Shown here: in pieces, positions 22,693 to 33,654 of the stretch
How positions within the stretch are numbered: the first letter of the stretch is position 1
How the letters are laid out: each line of letters opens with the position of its first letter
DNA from: Branchiostoma floridae
Taxonomy: Eukaryota > Chordata > Leptocardii > Amphioxiformes > Branchiostomatidae
NCBI RefSeq assembly: GCF_000003815.2
Contig: NC_049992.1
Coordinates: 19,047,707 to 19,111,706 of the forward strand
Reading direction: 5' to 3'
Length of the DNA: 64,000 nucleotides
Notes under the pieces: generated by a model
The model's database searches: none
Told to the model about the DNA's origin: nothing
What the model saw: only the letters and a program-made list of their open reading frames with translations
Position numbers and translations under genes: made by a program

Positions 22693-25074
22693 CTATTGGA
22701 TGAAAGGTTTATTCCGTCACTACTTACAAAATTAGAGTTCCACGACCTCATACCTTTGCCAAAATATATTGACCTTTTTAACTGACGTGTCATTAATGGT
22801 TTCTGTGATTATACTAGTAGGATCCTCATTGGCAGGAATTATAAATTGATCATGTTATCATTTATTTCTAATAAAGGGTTAATGCCCCGCCCCGAGGTGT
22901 ATATGGTGCGATAACCACCGAATAAACCACCGAGTGAGCGTAGCGAACGAGGTGGTTTATGAGGTGGTTATCGCACCTGACCAGGGATTATCTCACCATA
23001 TACACCGAGGATAAGGCGGGGCATTAACGTTATTATCATATAGCCTATCCAACTGACAGTTATTTCACACAAATTCCTTTATAACAAATAAACACTTTAA
23101 TACATTACATAAAAATACATTTGCAACATCATCATCATTTAACTAATAATTTTAACTAATCATCTGTTTGTGAGATAGCATATCAGCATCAACATGTGGC
23201 TTATTTGCAATACAAACTACATGTATTAAGTAGAGTCCTGGTACCCCCCATGCAGAGCCTTTTCACTTGGGCACGACAAAGTACGTATATATGAAGTGAT
23301 TTAGGAAGGTACCGGCTTAATCACGTTAGAAAGCCATAATGAAAATGTGTAAAATCAGCATAATTCCTTTTCAAGTATCCCTATATTCCCCATGTGGAGC
23401 CCTAATTAACATAACCAATCAATCATAATTTTTTTGACAGTTATGCATGGTTTACACAAACAACAGTACAAAAAAAATTCATGACTGTCCCCTGTATAAT
23501 GGTGCGGTCCAAAAAGTGGTCGGTTATTAGAATAACCGACCACTTTTGAGGTTACTGCCTGATAACCCATGGGAAATGGGGGCCTCTGATTGGCCAACTC
23601 CATCTGGCTATATGATAATGTTGTTTAAAGTATAAAAGTCAGATCTTAACCTACAAAGTTATTGTTACCCTGGAGTCCAGCCTTGTTAGGCCGGTAGACA
23701 TAAAGATTTCAGTACACAATAGAAAGCCCGATAAAAACGCCTGACAAAATGTCAAAAAAGCCGGAGCCTAACCTCTGCTTGGAGAGTCGTCCGCAGCAGG
23801 CTGACCATTGGCGTAGGTAGTGTCCACTGCAGGATGACCAGGGATGTAGGTAGTGTCCGCAACAGGCTGACCATGGGTGTAGGTAGTGTCCGCAACAGGG
23901 GTATCAATGCTGTAGGTGTTGTCCACAGCAGACTGACCATGGGTGTAGATGGTGTCCACAGCAGGCCTACCATGGGTGTATGTAGTGTCCACAGTAGGCT
24001 GACCATTGGTGTAGGTAGAGTCCAAAGCAGGCTGACCAGGGTTGGATGTATTATAAACAGCCTCCCCTGTCTGCAGATAGGAGAGACTATAGTTTATATA
24101 GCCCTTACAGTAAACGATGAATGTAAATACGGACGGCCCTTTTTATTATGTAAGATGATGTACGATCAACAATGCCCTCCTCAACATGTTTACAAGACAC
24201 AAAGACATACACATAACATACATCCCGAACGGAATGAAGACCGTTTTCTTACCTTTTGATGAACGTCTCGAACATTGTTGTGGAAATGGACCCAGGTTCC
24301 AAAACCACTCGATGTCGCCAACAGGACAGTTACTATCACGGCAACGCTAAGCCTTCTATACGTGCACTCTGAAAATACATACGATTGGAACGTCAATGTG
24401 TTGGTGTTAATGACCCAAGTATCTAGGTTACATGTATTACAGATATTCTTGAGAAGAGGGAATATAAAAGCCATTTTCCATGTAGCACGACTCCTGTATG
24501 TGTCTATACTTTTGTTTGTTGGTACGACATTATTACAAACAGTTACTAAGCTCGAAAAAATATCATTGACATTCATTAAACTTAAGTCAAAACTATTACA
24601 CTTCTTACAAAAAATGATAAAAAATTACTAAACAACAAAAAATGATACACATACATATACAACTTTTAATAATACGTTTAACGTATGGAAAGTGATGACC
24701 ATGAACTAGTTAATGCAAGACCATTGATATTTCTGGAATATCCAAAAGACTTCCAGTGAAACATAAAATAAAACCGAAAACGTACGCGGCTATAAGGAAA
24801 CAAGTAGAATTGTCAAAAATTGAGAATGAGTTTTTTAATTGCAATTTAGCATGAAATGCCATATATTTGTTCCTTTTTTAATATATTACTGAAATTAAAC
24901 ACAACTATAAAAAAAAAACTTACGACAACGTGCTTGTTGAGGTACGTTTGGCTTAAGCTTGTACATCGGTTTCCTTTTCAGGCCGTCTCGCCTAGAGCTC
25001 GGATCTGTAGTCGGGATATGTCTGTTTGTGTCGACCGTTGGTACGTCGTCTGGTGTGATGATGTCTTCAGCCAT
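22472..25074 (-). CDS. Type II membrane receptor with hevein-like ectodomain (paralogue L3), four exons
   Basis: Exons 25074-24924, 24368-24253, 24070-23773 and 22692-22472 join in frame (phases 1, 0, 1) into 262 codons, 261 residues. The order is a 50-residue cytoplasmic tail (MAEDIITPDDVPTVDTNRH start), one transmembrane helix, a stalk of eight 11-residue units and an eight-cysteine hevein-like domain. No signal peptide precedes the helix, so type II topology is inferred. The NPxY motif of L1 and L2 has become KPMY. The 1.1-kb intron before the last exon contains a foldback element. L3 is the intact member of the duplicated pair. Confidence 0.72.
22870..23630. mobile_element. Foldback/MITE-like element in the L3 last intron
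   Basis: GTTAATGCCCCGCCCCGAGG near 22879 pairs with ATAAGGCGGGGCATTAAC near 23012-23029, and inside it GATAACCACC pairs with GGTGGTTATC, forming a ~150-bp palindrome. AACGTTATTATCATATAGCC (23027-23046) is complementary to GGCTATATGATAATGTT (about 23607-23623). A second hairpin, AAGTGGTCGGTTATT/AATAACCGACCACTT, sits at 23513-23548. No ORF. L2 lacks it. Confidence 0.6.
23773..24070 (-). CDS. L3 exon: stalk repeats (eight units)
   Basis: The 298-nt exon between CTGCAG and GTTAGG encodes eight 11-residue units such as QPTVDTTYTHG, RPAVDTIYTHG, TPVADTTYTHG and HPAVDTTYANG. The DNA repeat is 33 bp. It is three units longer than the L2 exon (199 nt), with frame and exit phase preserved. Confidence 0.75.
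24253..24368 (-). CDS. L3 exon: transmembrane segment
   Basis: This 116-nt exon encodes CTYRRLSVAVIVTVLLATSS, a short hydrophobic stretch and HNNVRDVHQK. One extra codon (His) relative to L1 and L2 keeps the phase. Confidence 0.7.
24924..25074 (-). CDS. L3 exon: start codon and short tail
   Basis: The exon begins with ATG at 25074, just after a CAG acceptor, and ends PNVPQQARC at GTAAGT. The start choice follows the MAED start of L1. Confidence 0.7.
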
Positions 25075-26043
25075 GTTTACGTATCAACCTGCATGCGTAT
25101 GACATGTCATAATTCCTAGTTCAAACATGCAGTCGTGATGGATTATGGTCCCTGAACTTTTACTTTAACCCCATGTACTGAGACCATAAAGAACGTTCCC
25201 AACGACAACGCTGCGCTCTTTCTGCGGAGGTACCCCTCTCTTAAAAATAAAGACTTTTTGCACATCACTTGCTTTGATTTCAACGACTTTTCAGTGACCT
25301 TCTGTCACCTTCCCCAGTAAAATTCCGACTGAGTCATATTGTACTGCAGCTATAGGGGTAACTGTTTACAGTAATCGGTCACAAACGTTGAGTATTTTCA
25401 TCGTTAAAAATGATTGTTTATGCTTTATTCAGTGACGTACTAACCAGATGAAATTACAAAGTCAAACCACGTATGCCTCTCTGTTCTTCTACACATATGC
25501 ATCAGCAGTAAGGCATCAGTACTCACAGCAAAACGTCTGCGGTGGCGAAGTCTTCTTCGTGTTAAGAATTGGTCTCAGCTGTAAAAACAATTCAATATTC
25601 GATATGCCCAGCAGAAAGAAGATTATAGATATGACAGCATTTTCACAAATAAAGTGTTCATATGAAGAATATTATCAATAACTACAGTTCGGCGACCATG
25701 AAATATTTAGAGCTTTTGTAGATGTTGAAAATGACAAAAACATTTATAATGGTATAATATGCATAGTGGTGTTTATCAAATCCCATGATTTATCATTAAG
25801 CGCTTGTGTCGCTTTATATAAACTTATCCATGATGCCTGCGAATAATTGATTGATAGTTGCAACGTGAGGAGGATAAAATGTCAGGCTTGCTAATGTTTA
25901 TGCATGGTAACGTCATTTTTTATGCGTTGTCGAAATACAGAAATGATGGCAAAGTTCCTCATCATAGTGGAACAGTTCAGCAAACGAATTGGATTCAGTT
26001 CGGAGTGCTCAATCAAGTAAACGATGAGACAGACTATACTCAC

Positions 26044-26170
26044 CGGGTAACGTCTATTGTGGTGCCTGTAGCTTTATCCGGACTCCAACCAAACTCTAGA
26101 TAGGACTGCGGTATTTGCTCCTGGGTAGACAGATTTATTTTATTTTTTTTCCTTTCCAGTGTCAGTTGCC
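26044..26170 (-). other. Candidate 5' UTR exon for L3
   Basis: A minus-strand GTGAGTATAGTCTG donor adjoins CGTTACCCG. The block matches 19134-19260 and the L1 modules at 11246 and 12215. Exon length is unknown. Confidence 0.35.
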
Positions 26171-27560
26171 TGAAATGAATTATTCAGGACTCAGGACGAA
26201 CCATTTCGCGGCTGGCCAACATCGAATGTAGATGTAAATATTTGTGATCTACTGTTGGTATATATTGAATTCAGTAAATAAAGTTCTTGTCTGAACAAAG
26301 TTGTACTTAATCACCAGAAACATTTGATTGTGTTACACTCTAGAGTATATATGGCGTTTACATTACCCCTTCCATGTAAAATACCTTGACCTTGCCCGTG
26401 CAAATCTCATTAATCAGATGAAATGCCAGGTTTCTGAATAGTTATCATACCACCACGCTACGTAAGGTTAAGTCTATATCTCTTTGCTACCATTGTGATT
26501 TCAAGCATGTGTTAAAATATTTGGATACTTTTCGGCCATTTCCCAATGTGTCATAATGTACAGGCTTGATACCTGTGAGCTGACCCTTGTAAGTACGGAT
26601 ATTTGCAATACTTAAACAGACCTTATCATAGAATACCTACTTTGCCAAACATTAGTCTCCCCATACAGTAGAAAAACAAAAGTGTAAAATGTCAGACCTT
26701 TCTTCAGACTTATCACAATATTACTTCTCATATTCATATATCGTTGGCAAGCAAAACAAGGTGGGTGGTGAGCAAGGAGGCTCATCTGTGTTGATAGTAA
26801 TCATAGCACAATGCTAAACTTTCTTCCAACACAAAAGTTTACACGGATCAAAACGCTCACTGAGAGTTAGATTCCTTGAATAGAATGACATTTAATCGCT
26901 TGTCCATGAGTAGACAATTGAATTAAATGTTTTAGCCCCTTCTTAACGTTTTTATTTCATAGTGTATATGTCAACAACACCATACGTAAACGAGAGGTCA
27001 GAGTTCAACTGTCGAACTATTCTAAAAATCAATGAGTTACATTTTTGGTAGCTTTTGTGATTTCAAACATCGGCGCAAATATTTATACATATATTAGTTT
27101 TATCTTAGCTGCTTCTTCGATGTAAATAGGTTCAGTGATCATCATCAGAACTTGGTTGGACATAGTCATAGTCAAGTATGGATTCGTGCAATATCTCCCA
27201 AGTTCTTTATCTGGATAGTACTGCCTACTTTTCTCAAAAACTAATCTGCATCTGTTTAAAAAAACACGATTACAAAACATCGTCGAGCTTTTCAAAAAGA
27301 CAAAGGTCATCTTACTTCAGACAATCACAACTATTCCTTCTCATATTCATATATCTTTGTCTAGCAAAAGAATGTGGGTAGTGTATAAAAGCTACACATT
27401 AGTGTCAACTGGAAAAGTGAGCTAAGAAAAGCGTCTGTTTCTTTCTGTTTTCCCCAAACTACCATTATAGAAACTCTATAAAAGTTCATATATAAATGTG
27501 CAAATAATTGTATTGAAGTTTTTAACCCCCATTTAACGCTAATTTTCCAGATTTCATTTG

Positions 27561-28192
27561 ACAATACACTATATGTATACACATATATGTATATATACAT
27601 ATAGTTAAATATATCATTTACCAGATTTAAAATGAACTAAGTATATATATATTCTAACACTGCACGGGGACAGTATTTTTGTTTTGGACCAAAGAAGAAT
27701 GTGTACGTGTCGGGCTGGTTGGATATTGTTTCAATCGATTTGAGAAAAAAAACATGAGGTTTCTATTGTGAATCGTAATAATTTACATAAAATGATGCTG
27801 GATTGCTCTTTCCATGTGGCTCTGACCTGCTTTTGTTAATTGAACTCGATATGTTAACTCTCGAGATCAGAAAAAAGCATGCCAAAATATGCCCTGATGC
27901 CAGACGTCGTTTTTAAGCCATAGCTATAGAGTGAAAAACGTTTACAGGTCGGGCATTCAGGTCATATTACAAAGTTCATGTCTGATGACTACGTGTGGAA
28001 ACTTCTGTTTTACGTGGCCATAACTTATTTGAAAATATTGAAAAGCTAGACAAATTTCGGAAATTTCTGATACTGTACGCGCGGTCCAAGAGCTTCAGAA
28101 CTCTGACATGTTGAGACCAATCTTTGTTGAATGGCCTCCATAGATTGTGCAGCTGAAAGACGTGGGATCCACTAGCACTAAAGCCGAGGCAC
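27561..28192. other. Spacer
   Basis: AT-rich DNA with a short TATATACA tract near 27570-27650. No gene or repeat with defined ends is supported. Confidence 0.3.
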
Positions 28193-28237
28193 GTGGAAGA
28201 AATCGTCGGTTTCCAACGTCGACAGAACTGTAGCAAA

Positions 28238-28660
28238 ATGGCTGGGTTTGGAGGGAATATTTTCTTCTATCCTGACCCTGTGGGCATGATGTGTCAACTG
28301 TTCAACAACAGAACTTGTCGTGCGGCTGTACAATTTGCTGCTTTTTGTGGACTCGGATACTTTGGCTACAAGTTTGCGAAGCACGAGTTGCTCAACAGTA
28401 TTAAAGGTATGATCACTTGCTACAAAAGAACTATAGGGCTTCCGGTGCCATTGTGTTCTTCTAAAGAAACTGACATGAATACCATAAACCACACCATAAA
28501 AACACTCGGTACGCTTCGTTTCACCATTTGCATCGTCCATGAACATGTCTGTGACTTTGATCATGACCTACGAAGACTGTTGGTTATTGTGGACGTATCG
28601 ACCATTTTTGTTCTTTACGGATTGTGGCCTCCTTCTCCAAACGAAATCAAAGAGTATAAG
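28238..28660 (+). CDS. Candidate first exon A of the 28-33 kb membrane gene
   Basis: From ATG 28238 the frame reads MAGFGGNIFFYPDPVGMMCQ and then a hydrophobic, aromatic-rich stretch near AAFCGLGYFGYKFAKHE. It remains open to GAGTATAAG at a GTAAGT donor (28660), exactly 141 codons, so it can splice in phase 0 to 31666 or 32119. A GTATGA donor at 28406 would end it earlier but in phase 1, which does not fit those acceptors. The middle part is weakly protein-like, so it may instead be two exons or a separate gene. Confidence 0.4.
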
Positions 28661-29252
28661 GTAAGTTATCAAAACATTTGTGCCCACTTCACTCTTCATA
28701 GTCCATACATTGTAACCAGTGCTTTGTATGTGTTCTTGTACATGTGTGTGTTTGACTTAACATGTATGTATGAGATCCCAGCAATTCTTCTAAAGGTACT
28801 TTCTCATCCCGTACTACATACTATTGTGAAATGAAGATATAGATAGATTGGCAGTTGTACATTGTGCCTTGTTAAGTAAGATGTTGTGCAATAAAGTATA
28901 AAATCTACTGTAATTGTGAAGAGGTTGAGGGTTCATGTGAGCTTTTTGACAAATATACTCTGCTGCGGGTTAAATGCATTGCATGTTGCCAGTGCTGGAT
29001 ATACACAAAGAGAAAATGGCTACTGTGATAGTTACACGTTTTCAAATAATGATACTAAAACACTGACAATACCAAATGTTGAAAAGTACATGCCATACAG
29101 GTAGTGTTCTCTATGACACTAGCTATCCTGGCAGGGGCATTGTGGGATAGCTGTATTTCAATGTCTGCAATACTGCCTCTTGACATACAGTTACTGCCAT
29201 ACTTGTCATATTAGCATACTGTAGTTGTCCCTGACATAACGTACACGCGAAG

Positions 29253-29378
29253 ATGGCGGGTATCCGACATCTTACGTACCGTTTCTTTGTTTTCGTGTTC
29301 AGTTTAGTTACCAGGTTTGGAGCATTTTTCAAGACAATTTTATTCAGTCTTGTGGCATATCTAAAGAGACGTCTAAAG
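29253..29378 (+). CDS. Candidate first exon B of the 28-33 kb membrane gene
   Basis: Forty-two codons run from ATG 29253 to AAG at GTGAGG, phase 0. The peptide MAGIRHLTYRFFVFVFSLVT and the following FGAFFKTILFSLVAYLKRRL is hydrophobic and ends in basic residues, as a membrane anchor would. An ACGCGAAGATGGCGGG context surrounds the start. Confidence 0.5.
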
Positions 29379-29972
29379 GTGAGGACAACGTTTTCATATT
29401 TGCTTGCTTAGAGACAAATAAGATGCCTTGTTGAGTAGTGAAATCATTTCTTTGTTAACTGTTTCTGTAACTCATGTCGGATAAAAAGTGTATAATGCCT
29501 TAATGACTAAAAACAATATAAATTCTTGTACGTGTTATTGGAAGTCCCTTTGTCGTGCCAGAAAAATACCCATCTGAGTTCATACGATAATTAAAACATC
29601 TCATGTAGGAAAAGTAACGAAGGAGCTGCATGAATTATCTTAATAAGATTACATGTATACAAGAAATACGTGACTGGTAGACGTTATTCTGTGATAGCGG
29701 TATTATTCTGGGTGCAATTATGGTAGGCGTAGTTTTCCCATGAGATTTGACGTGGGTTGAATGAAAGGTCTAGTTTGCTCGATCAATAGTTTTGTTGACA
29801 GAGCAGGTCACAGTACAGGAACAGGCGAAACCTGTCAATCAAACTGGTATTGCTTATCAGGGTAAAGCTGATACGACCTAGGGCGCTCCAACAGGCCCAA
29901 TGACTGTCGAGCTAGCTACAGCGAGTCTGTGCACATGTACAGTAGCCCGGTGTTGTCGGCGCGCGGCAATAC

Positions 29973-30167
29973 ATGGCGACACAAATACATCATATAAAAT
30001 ATGTAACTGCTGCATTTATCGTCTGCGGCTTTATCATACTCGTCAACATGAACGAGAAGCTAAGTGTAGTTCTTTTTGGTGACCTTGCTGTATTGGGAGC
30101 TACGGCGTTCTGCTCAATCATGTTTATATACATATGCGTGTCTTGCCTGAAAAGAAATCGCGGTCAG
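29973..30167 (+). CDS. Candidate first exon C of the 28-33 kb membrane gene
   Basis: Sixty-five codons run from ATG 29973 to CAG at GTACGT, phase 0. Two hydrophobic segments are visible (about residues 10-26 and 31-57), followed by CLKRNRGQ, so a two-pass anchor with a short loop is likely. A GC-richer stretch (GTGTTGTCGGCGCGCGGC) just upstream resembles a promoter or 5' UTR. Confidence 0.55.
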
Positions 30168-30280
30168 GTACGTCTACAGACTCTCTGTTTACAGTTTCAT
30201 GTTAACAGTTTGTATTTTTTTGTACTAAGTGTCCCATGACATACTGTGGCTATTCACCTTATTTATTGTCTGTACCCATA

Positions 30281-30807
30281 AGTGCTTAAGTATTCATACG
30301 TGACGATCCTTACGGAAAGCATACGATCTTTAAAGAATCCATACGCTCCACTCCTAAGAAACATACGATCCTTACAAAATTCGTATAATCCTTACGGAAA
30401 TCATACGATCCTTACAAAACTCGTATAATCCTTACGGAAATCATACGATCCTTACGGAATTCATACGATACTTACTAATGTGTCACCGCAAAACCGGGCC
30501 GTGCTCTGTTGAAGAATAGTCTCCTTTTCTCCAGCTAGCCCAATGGTATGAAATACACCGATATGTCACTCAATAAGTTAGCGCTATTGCAGGTGGAGGT
30601 TTTAGGGCTTAGCAGGGTGGGATAATCCAGATATCGTCGGAAGTAATGCAAGTTCCGAGGCCGCCATGTTGAATTAGTAAGGATCGTATGATTTCCTTAA
30701 GGATCGTATGGTTTTTGTAAGGATCGTATGAATTCCGTAAGGATCGTAAAATTTCCGTAAGGATCGATCGTATGAATTCCGTAAGATCGTATGAAAACTT
30801 AGGCACC
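30281..30807. mobile_element. Inverted-repeat element with ATACGATCCTTACGG arrays
   Basis: The left end GTGCTTAAGTATTCATACG is complementary to the right end CGTATGAAAACTTAGGCACC. About seven direct repeats of roughly 22 bp (CATACGATCCTTACGGAA) occupy 30300-30480, and the same unit recurs inverted at 30675-30800. A ~190-bp unique core separates the arms. It has no ORF and lies in an intron of the membrane gene. Confidence 0.75.
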
Positions 30808-31665
30808 CCTGGTACCTAGTAGCTGCAGTGTGCGATTCCACAACTTTGTAGGAATAAGGAAAAACTGAATATGTCCTTGTCTGTTTTCAAGCTTTATTTG
30901 AAAATCACTCATTCAATGGTGCGTTTATAATTGGTATAGTTTTTTCCTTCATTTCTCTGATCCAGAGAGGTGCGCAGGGCATCTGCAGGCTTGTCTATCA
31001 ATCTATATACATGCATTATGTTCAGGGTATATTAGTTGAGAATAGGGTGGCGCCCATCTACGTTTTAATAGCCCTGGGCCTCACAACAATTGTGCAATCA
31101 CTCTAGCAGGGGATTAGTTCACAGGTAGTGGTTTGTGTTCAACTCTTTCCCAAATGCTGAGTGCTAAGCAGCATTACCATTACCAAGTCTTTGGTATGGC
31201 TCGACCGGGATTAAACTCATGACCTACCGACTGAAAATTGTATTTTAGTGATTTTAATCCTACCTGTGTATTATCTGTGTATTATACGGTCTTTAGCTTG
31301 TACGATAGTGCAGCGTCTCTGTAAGTCAACAGATTTCATGTACCTATTTGTATAGTGTACATGCAAGTTGAATAATAAACTGAACTGAACTGAACTGCAA
31401 GGCAAACACTCAACCCACTTGCATCGACACCACAGCCAACAGTACTTGGCTCTGTTTTTTTTTTTCAAATTACAGTACTAACACTGGTGCTTTACTATGC
31501 CCCATTGTACTTGTTTATACAACCCAGAAGCTTAATTTCGTTAAAAATCAAATCACTATTGTTTCACAAATAACCTTTCTTACGTCCACTCGTCTTGTTA
31601 TTGGTTGCCTGTTACTTATATCATACAAAAGTCATGATCCAACTCCCTTTCACCTTTTTTTTCAG

Positions 31666-31716
31666 CCGCTAATTTCTCCCGCAAACCAGGCCACCCAACC
31701 AAAGGATGTTCGAAAA
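31666..31716 (+). CDS. Candidate 17-codon cassette exon
   Basis: After TTTTTTTTCAG the frame reads PLISPANQATQPKDVRK and meets GTAATG. At 51 nt it is phase-neutral (0 to 0), so it could be included or skipped between any first exon and 32119. It starts like the next exon (PLV), and the preceding intron sequence CATGATCCAACTCCCTTTC also precedes 32119, so it probably arose by local duplication. Expression is unproven. Confidence 0.4.
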
Positions 31717-32118
31717 GTAATGAAACAGTTTATCCAGTTTTAATACCTCATTTGAAATTTGTTAAATTAGTTATAGGCTTTCTCATGTTTCTGATCAGGA
31801 GTAAGGTTCATGAGGATTAGCATGTCTACAAGCTTGTTTGCCAGTCTATATACAGTATTATGTTCTTTTCTGCAGTAGCTCTAGATCTTTTTGCAACTTA
31901 GGATACTCCTGACATCCGGCCTGTCAGTGTAGTTGTTCACCCAATGCAGAAGCTTAGTTTCGTTGAACAAATAAGTATTGTATCACAATTGGACCTCGCA
32001 TGTCATCATTTAAATAAACCTACATTTTCTCGTGTTTTGAAAATGATATCTTAATGATAAGTTATATCAACTTATAAAAGCCATGATCCAGCTCCCTTAA
32101 CTTTCACCTTTATTTCAG

Positions 32119-32991
32119 CCACTAGTAGATAAAGATGGCCTGTGCATAGTTGCCAATAACCTGGACACCCTTAACACCGTCACGGAGGAGGTTCAACAGT
32201 CTTACCCATGGCCAATCGTACAACACCTCGTCACCAACCAAAGAGAAATCGCTGACCTGCCCACCTACCAATACGCCATCTGTTGTGTTCGCAACGCTCC
32301 CAGGATCATCTCGTTCAACGAACACGGAGAACTTCAGCCGGAGGCAGACCTGGGATTTCGCGCTTTTGACAAGATGGAAAGGTCTACAGAGCCTAGTGGT
32401 AAGATATAATGTAGACTCATGAAGTATGCTGTTGGATTTATATCATCATAAGATTTAAGTTTGATCTTGTTCAGTTTTTGTTTAGTACACAGAAATTGCA
32501 TATTAAATCGAGGTTATACCAAATCATAATCACATCATACTTCACCATCCTATCACATTGACCGTCTCAGTCGATTTATTGATTCTAGATATTTATGACT
32601 CAATCAGTTTAAAACGCCTTTTAGGCCAAAGGAGCAAAAACCATACAGCATTTGTCTTATGATATTTTTTGCATAACATGACACATTATGATAAACAATA
32701 TAAAATACGTGCAGTAGGATGTTTTTACCGCCCCATCCTCTTTAACCATTCTAAGTTGATTAAGTAATAATGACGAATAATCTCACTCTTGTGTTTTACA
32801 TTCTAGGTGTGATTGTCATCCTGTTCAATCACCCCAGAAGTAAGGACATTTCCGAATTGCACTGCTTGGAAGGAATCACTCCATCACGCCTGAAGGACCT
32901 AGCATACAACAAGCGTTTCTTATCCGTTTACAGACAATTCAACAAAAATCAGAGAGAAAGGATCAAAGAGTGTTTCAAAGTCAAACCATGA
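32119..32991 (+). CDS. Shared C-terminal exons of an unrecognised membrane-anchored protein
   Basis: Exons 32119-32398 and 32807-32991 join at phase 1 into 154 residues. The first reads PLVDKDGLCIVANNLDTLNT, with YAICCVRNAPRIISF later; the second reads GVIVILFNHPRSKDISELHC and ends KECFKVKP. The alternation of hydrophobic strands (CIVANN, YAICCV, VIVILFNH) with helix-like segments suggests a small alpha/beta domain. I do not recognise the family and give no function. With first exon C the product would be about 219 residues, or 236 with the cassette. A possible AATAAA lies at 33346. Confidence 0.6.
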
Positions 32992-33650
32992 ATTGCAATT
33001 TGTTTTTGTTTTCTGCTATCAAAACATTAATGTTATAAGGACATTAATCTTTGCTAGGATGAAATTTAATTAGCACGCACAAATTATCATGGGGAAACAA
33101 AAAAACCGCTTGCGTAGTGAGTGATACTACATTGTTCAGATTTAAGAAAACTTGGGAAGATGGTTTGCAAAAACAGGTCTAGCTTGCTATTAATCTAGTA
33201 AGGGTCTTTCTTTTTTAACATCTATTAACTTTTTTTGCTAAAAGGCTGCATAACGATTAACATAGATATTCTTTTTCTGTAAATCGCTTTCTCATTGATG
33301 AGATGAATGTTAACCATATGGATGTTATAAGCAGCAGCATCTTTTAATAAATGGGTTACCAAAATGTTTGATGTGTATTTTTCAAATTTGTAACACACAT
33401 GTCCCGAAAGACCTTCAATGAAAGTGCCTGCATTATACACTGTACATGTTGTTACACAATAACCCAGCAGGCCACAAAATGTTTGTTAGAAATATTTCTG
33501 AGATATCATTAAATGACGTTACGCTTTTTAAGCTTCCCTGTGCATTTCTTGTTATTTGTTTCATGTTGTATTCTTTTTTAGTCAGTCGTTTGGATCTGTG
33601 AAAATTTATTCAATTTATTTATTTAAGCAGGTCTTGAAACTTGTTTCTTA
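32992..33650. other. 3' flank of the membrane gene
   Basis: AT-rich DNA, probably 3' UTR to about 33370. Nothing further is recognised. Confidence 0.35.
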
Positions 33651-33654
33651 TCAA

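Larger units (their letters stand above)
22216..27560. repeat. Segmental duplication, unit 2 (contains L3)
   Basis: Direct copy of unit 1 (16195-21150), slightly longer because of the foldback insertion and the stalk expansion. It lacks the (TA)n tract and the GACGTTTCGG tandem present in unit 1. Confidence 0.75.

Noticed and set aside
23834-24259. Plus-strand frame with VGSVRNRLTMGV repeats
   Set aside because: It is the antisense of the L3 stalk repeat exon, whose minus-strand reading has correct splice sites and phase.
30300-30800. CRISPR-like array of ~22-bp repeats
   Set aside because: Repeats are contiguous without unique spacers, are mirrored in inverted orientation and lie within a terminal inverted-repeat element in a eukaryotic intron.
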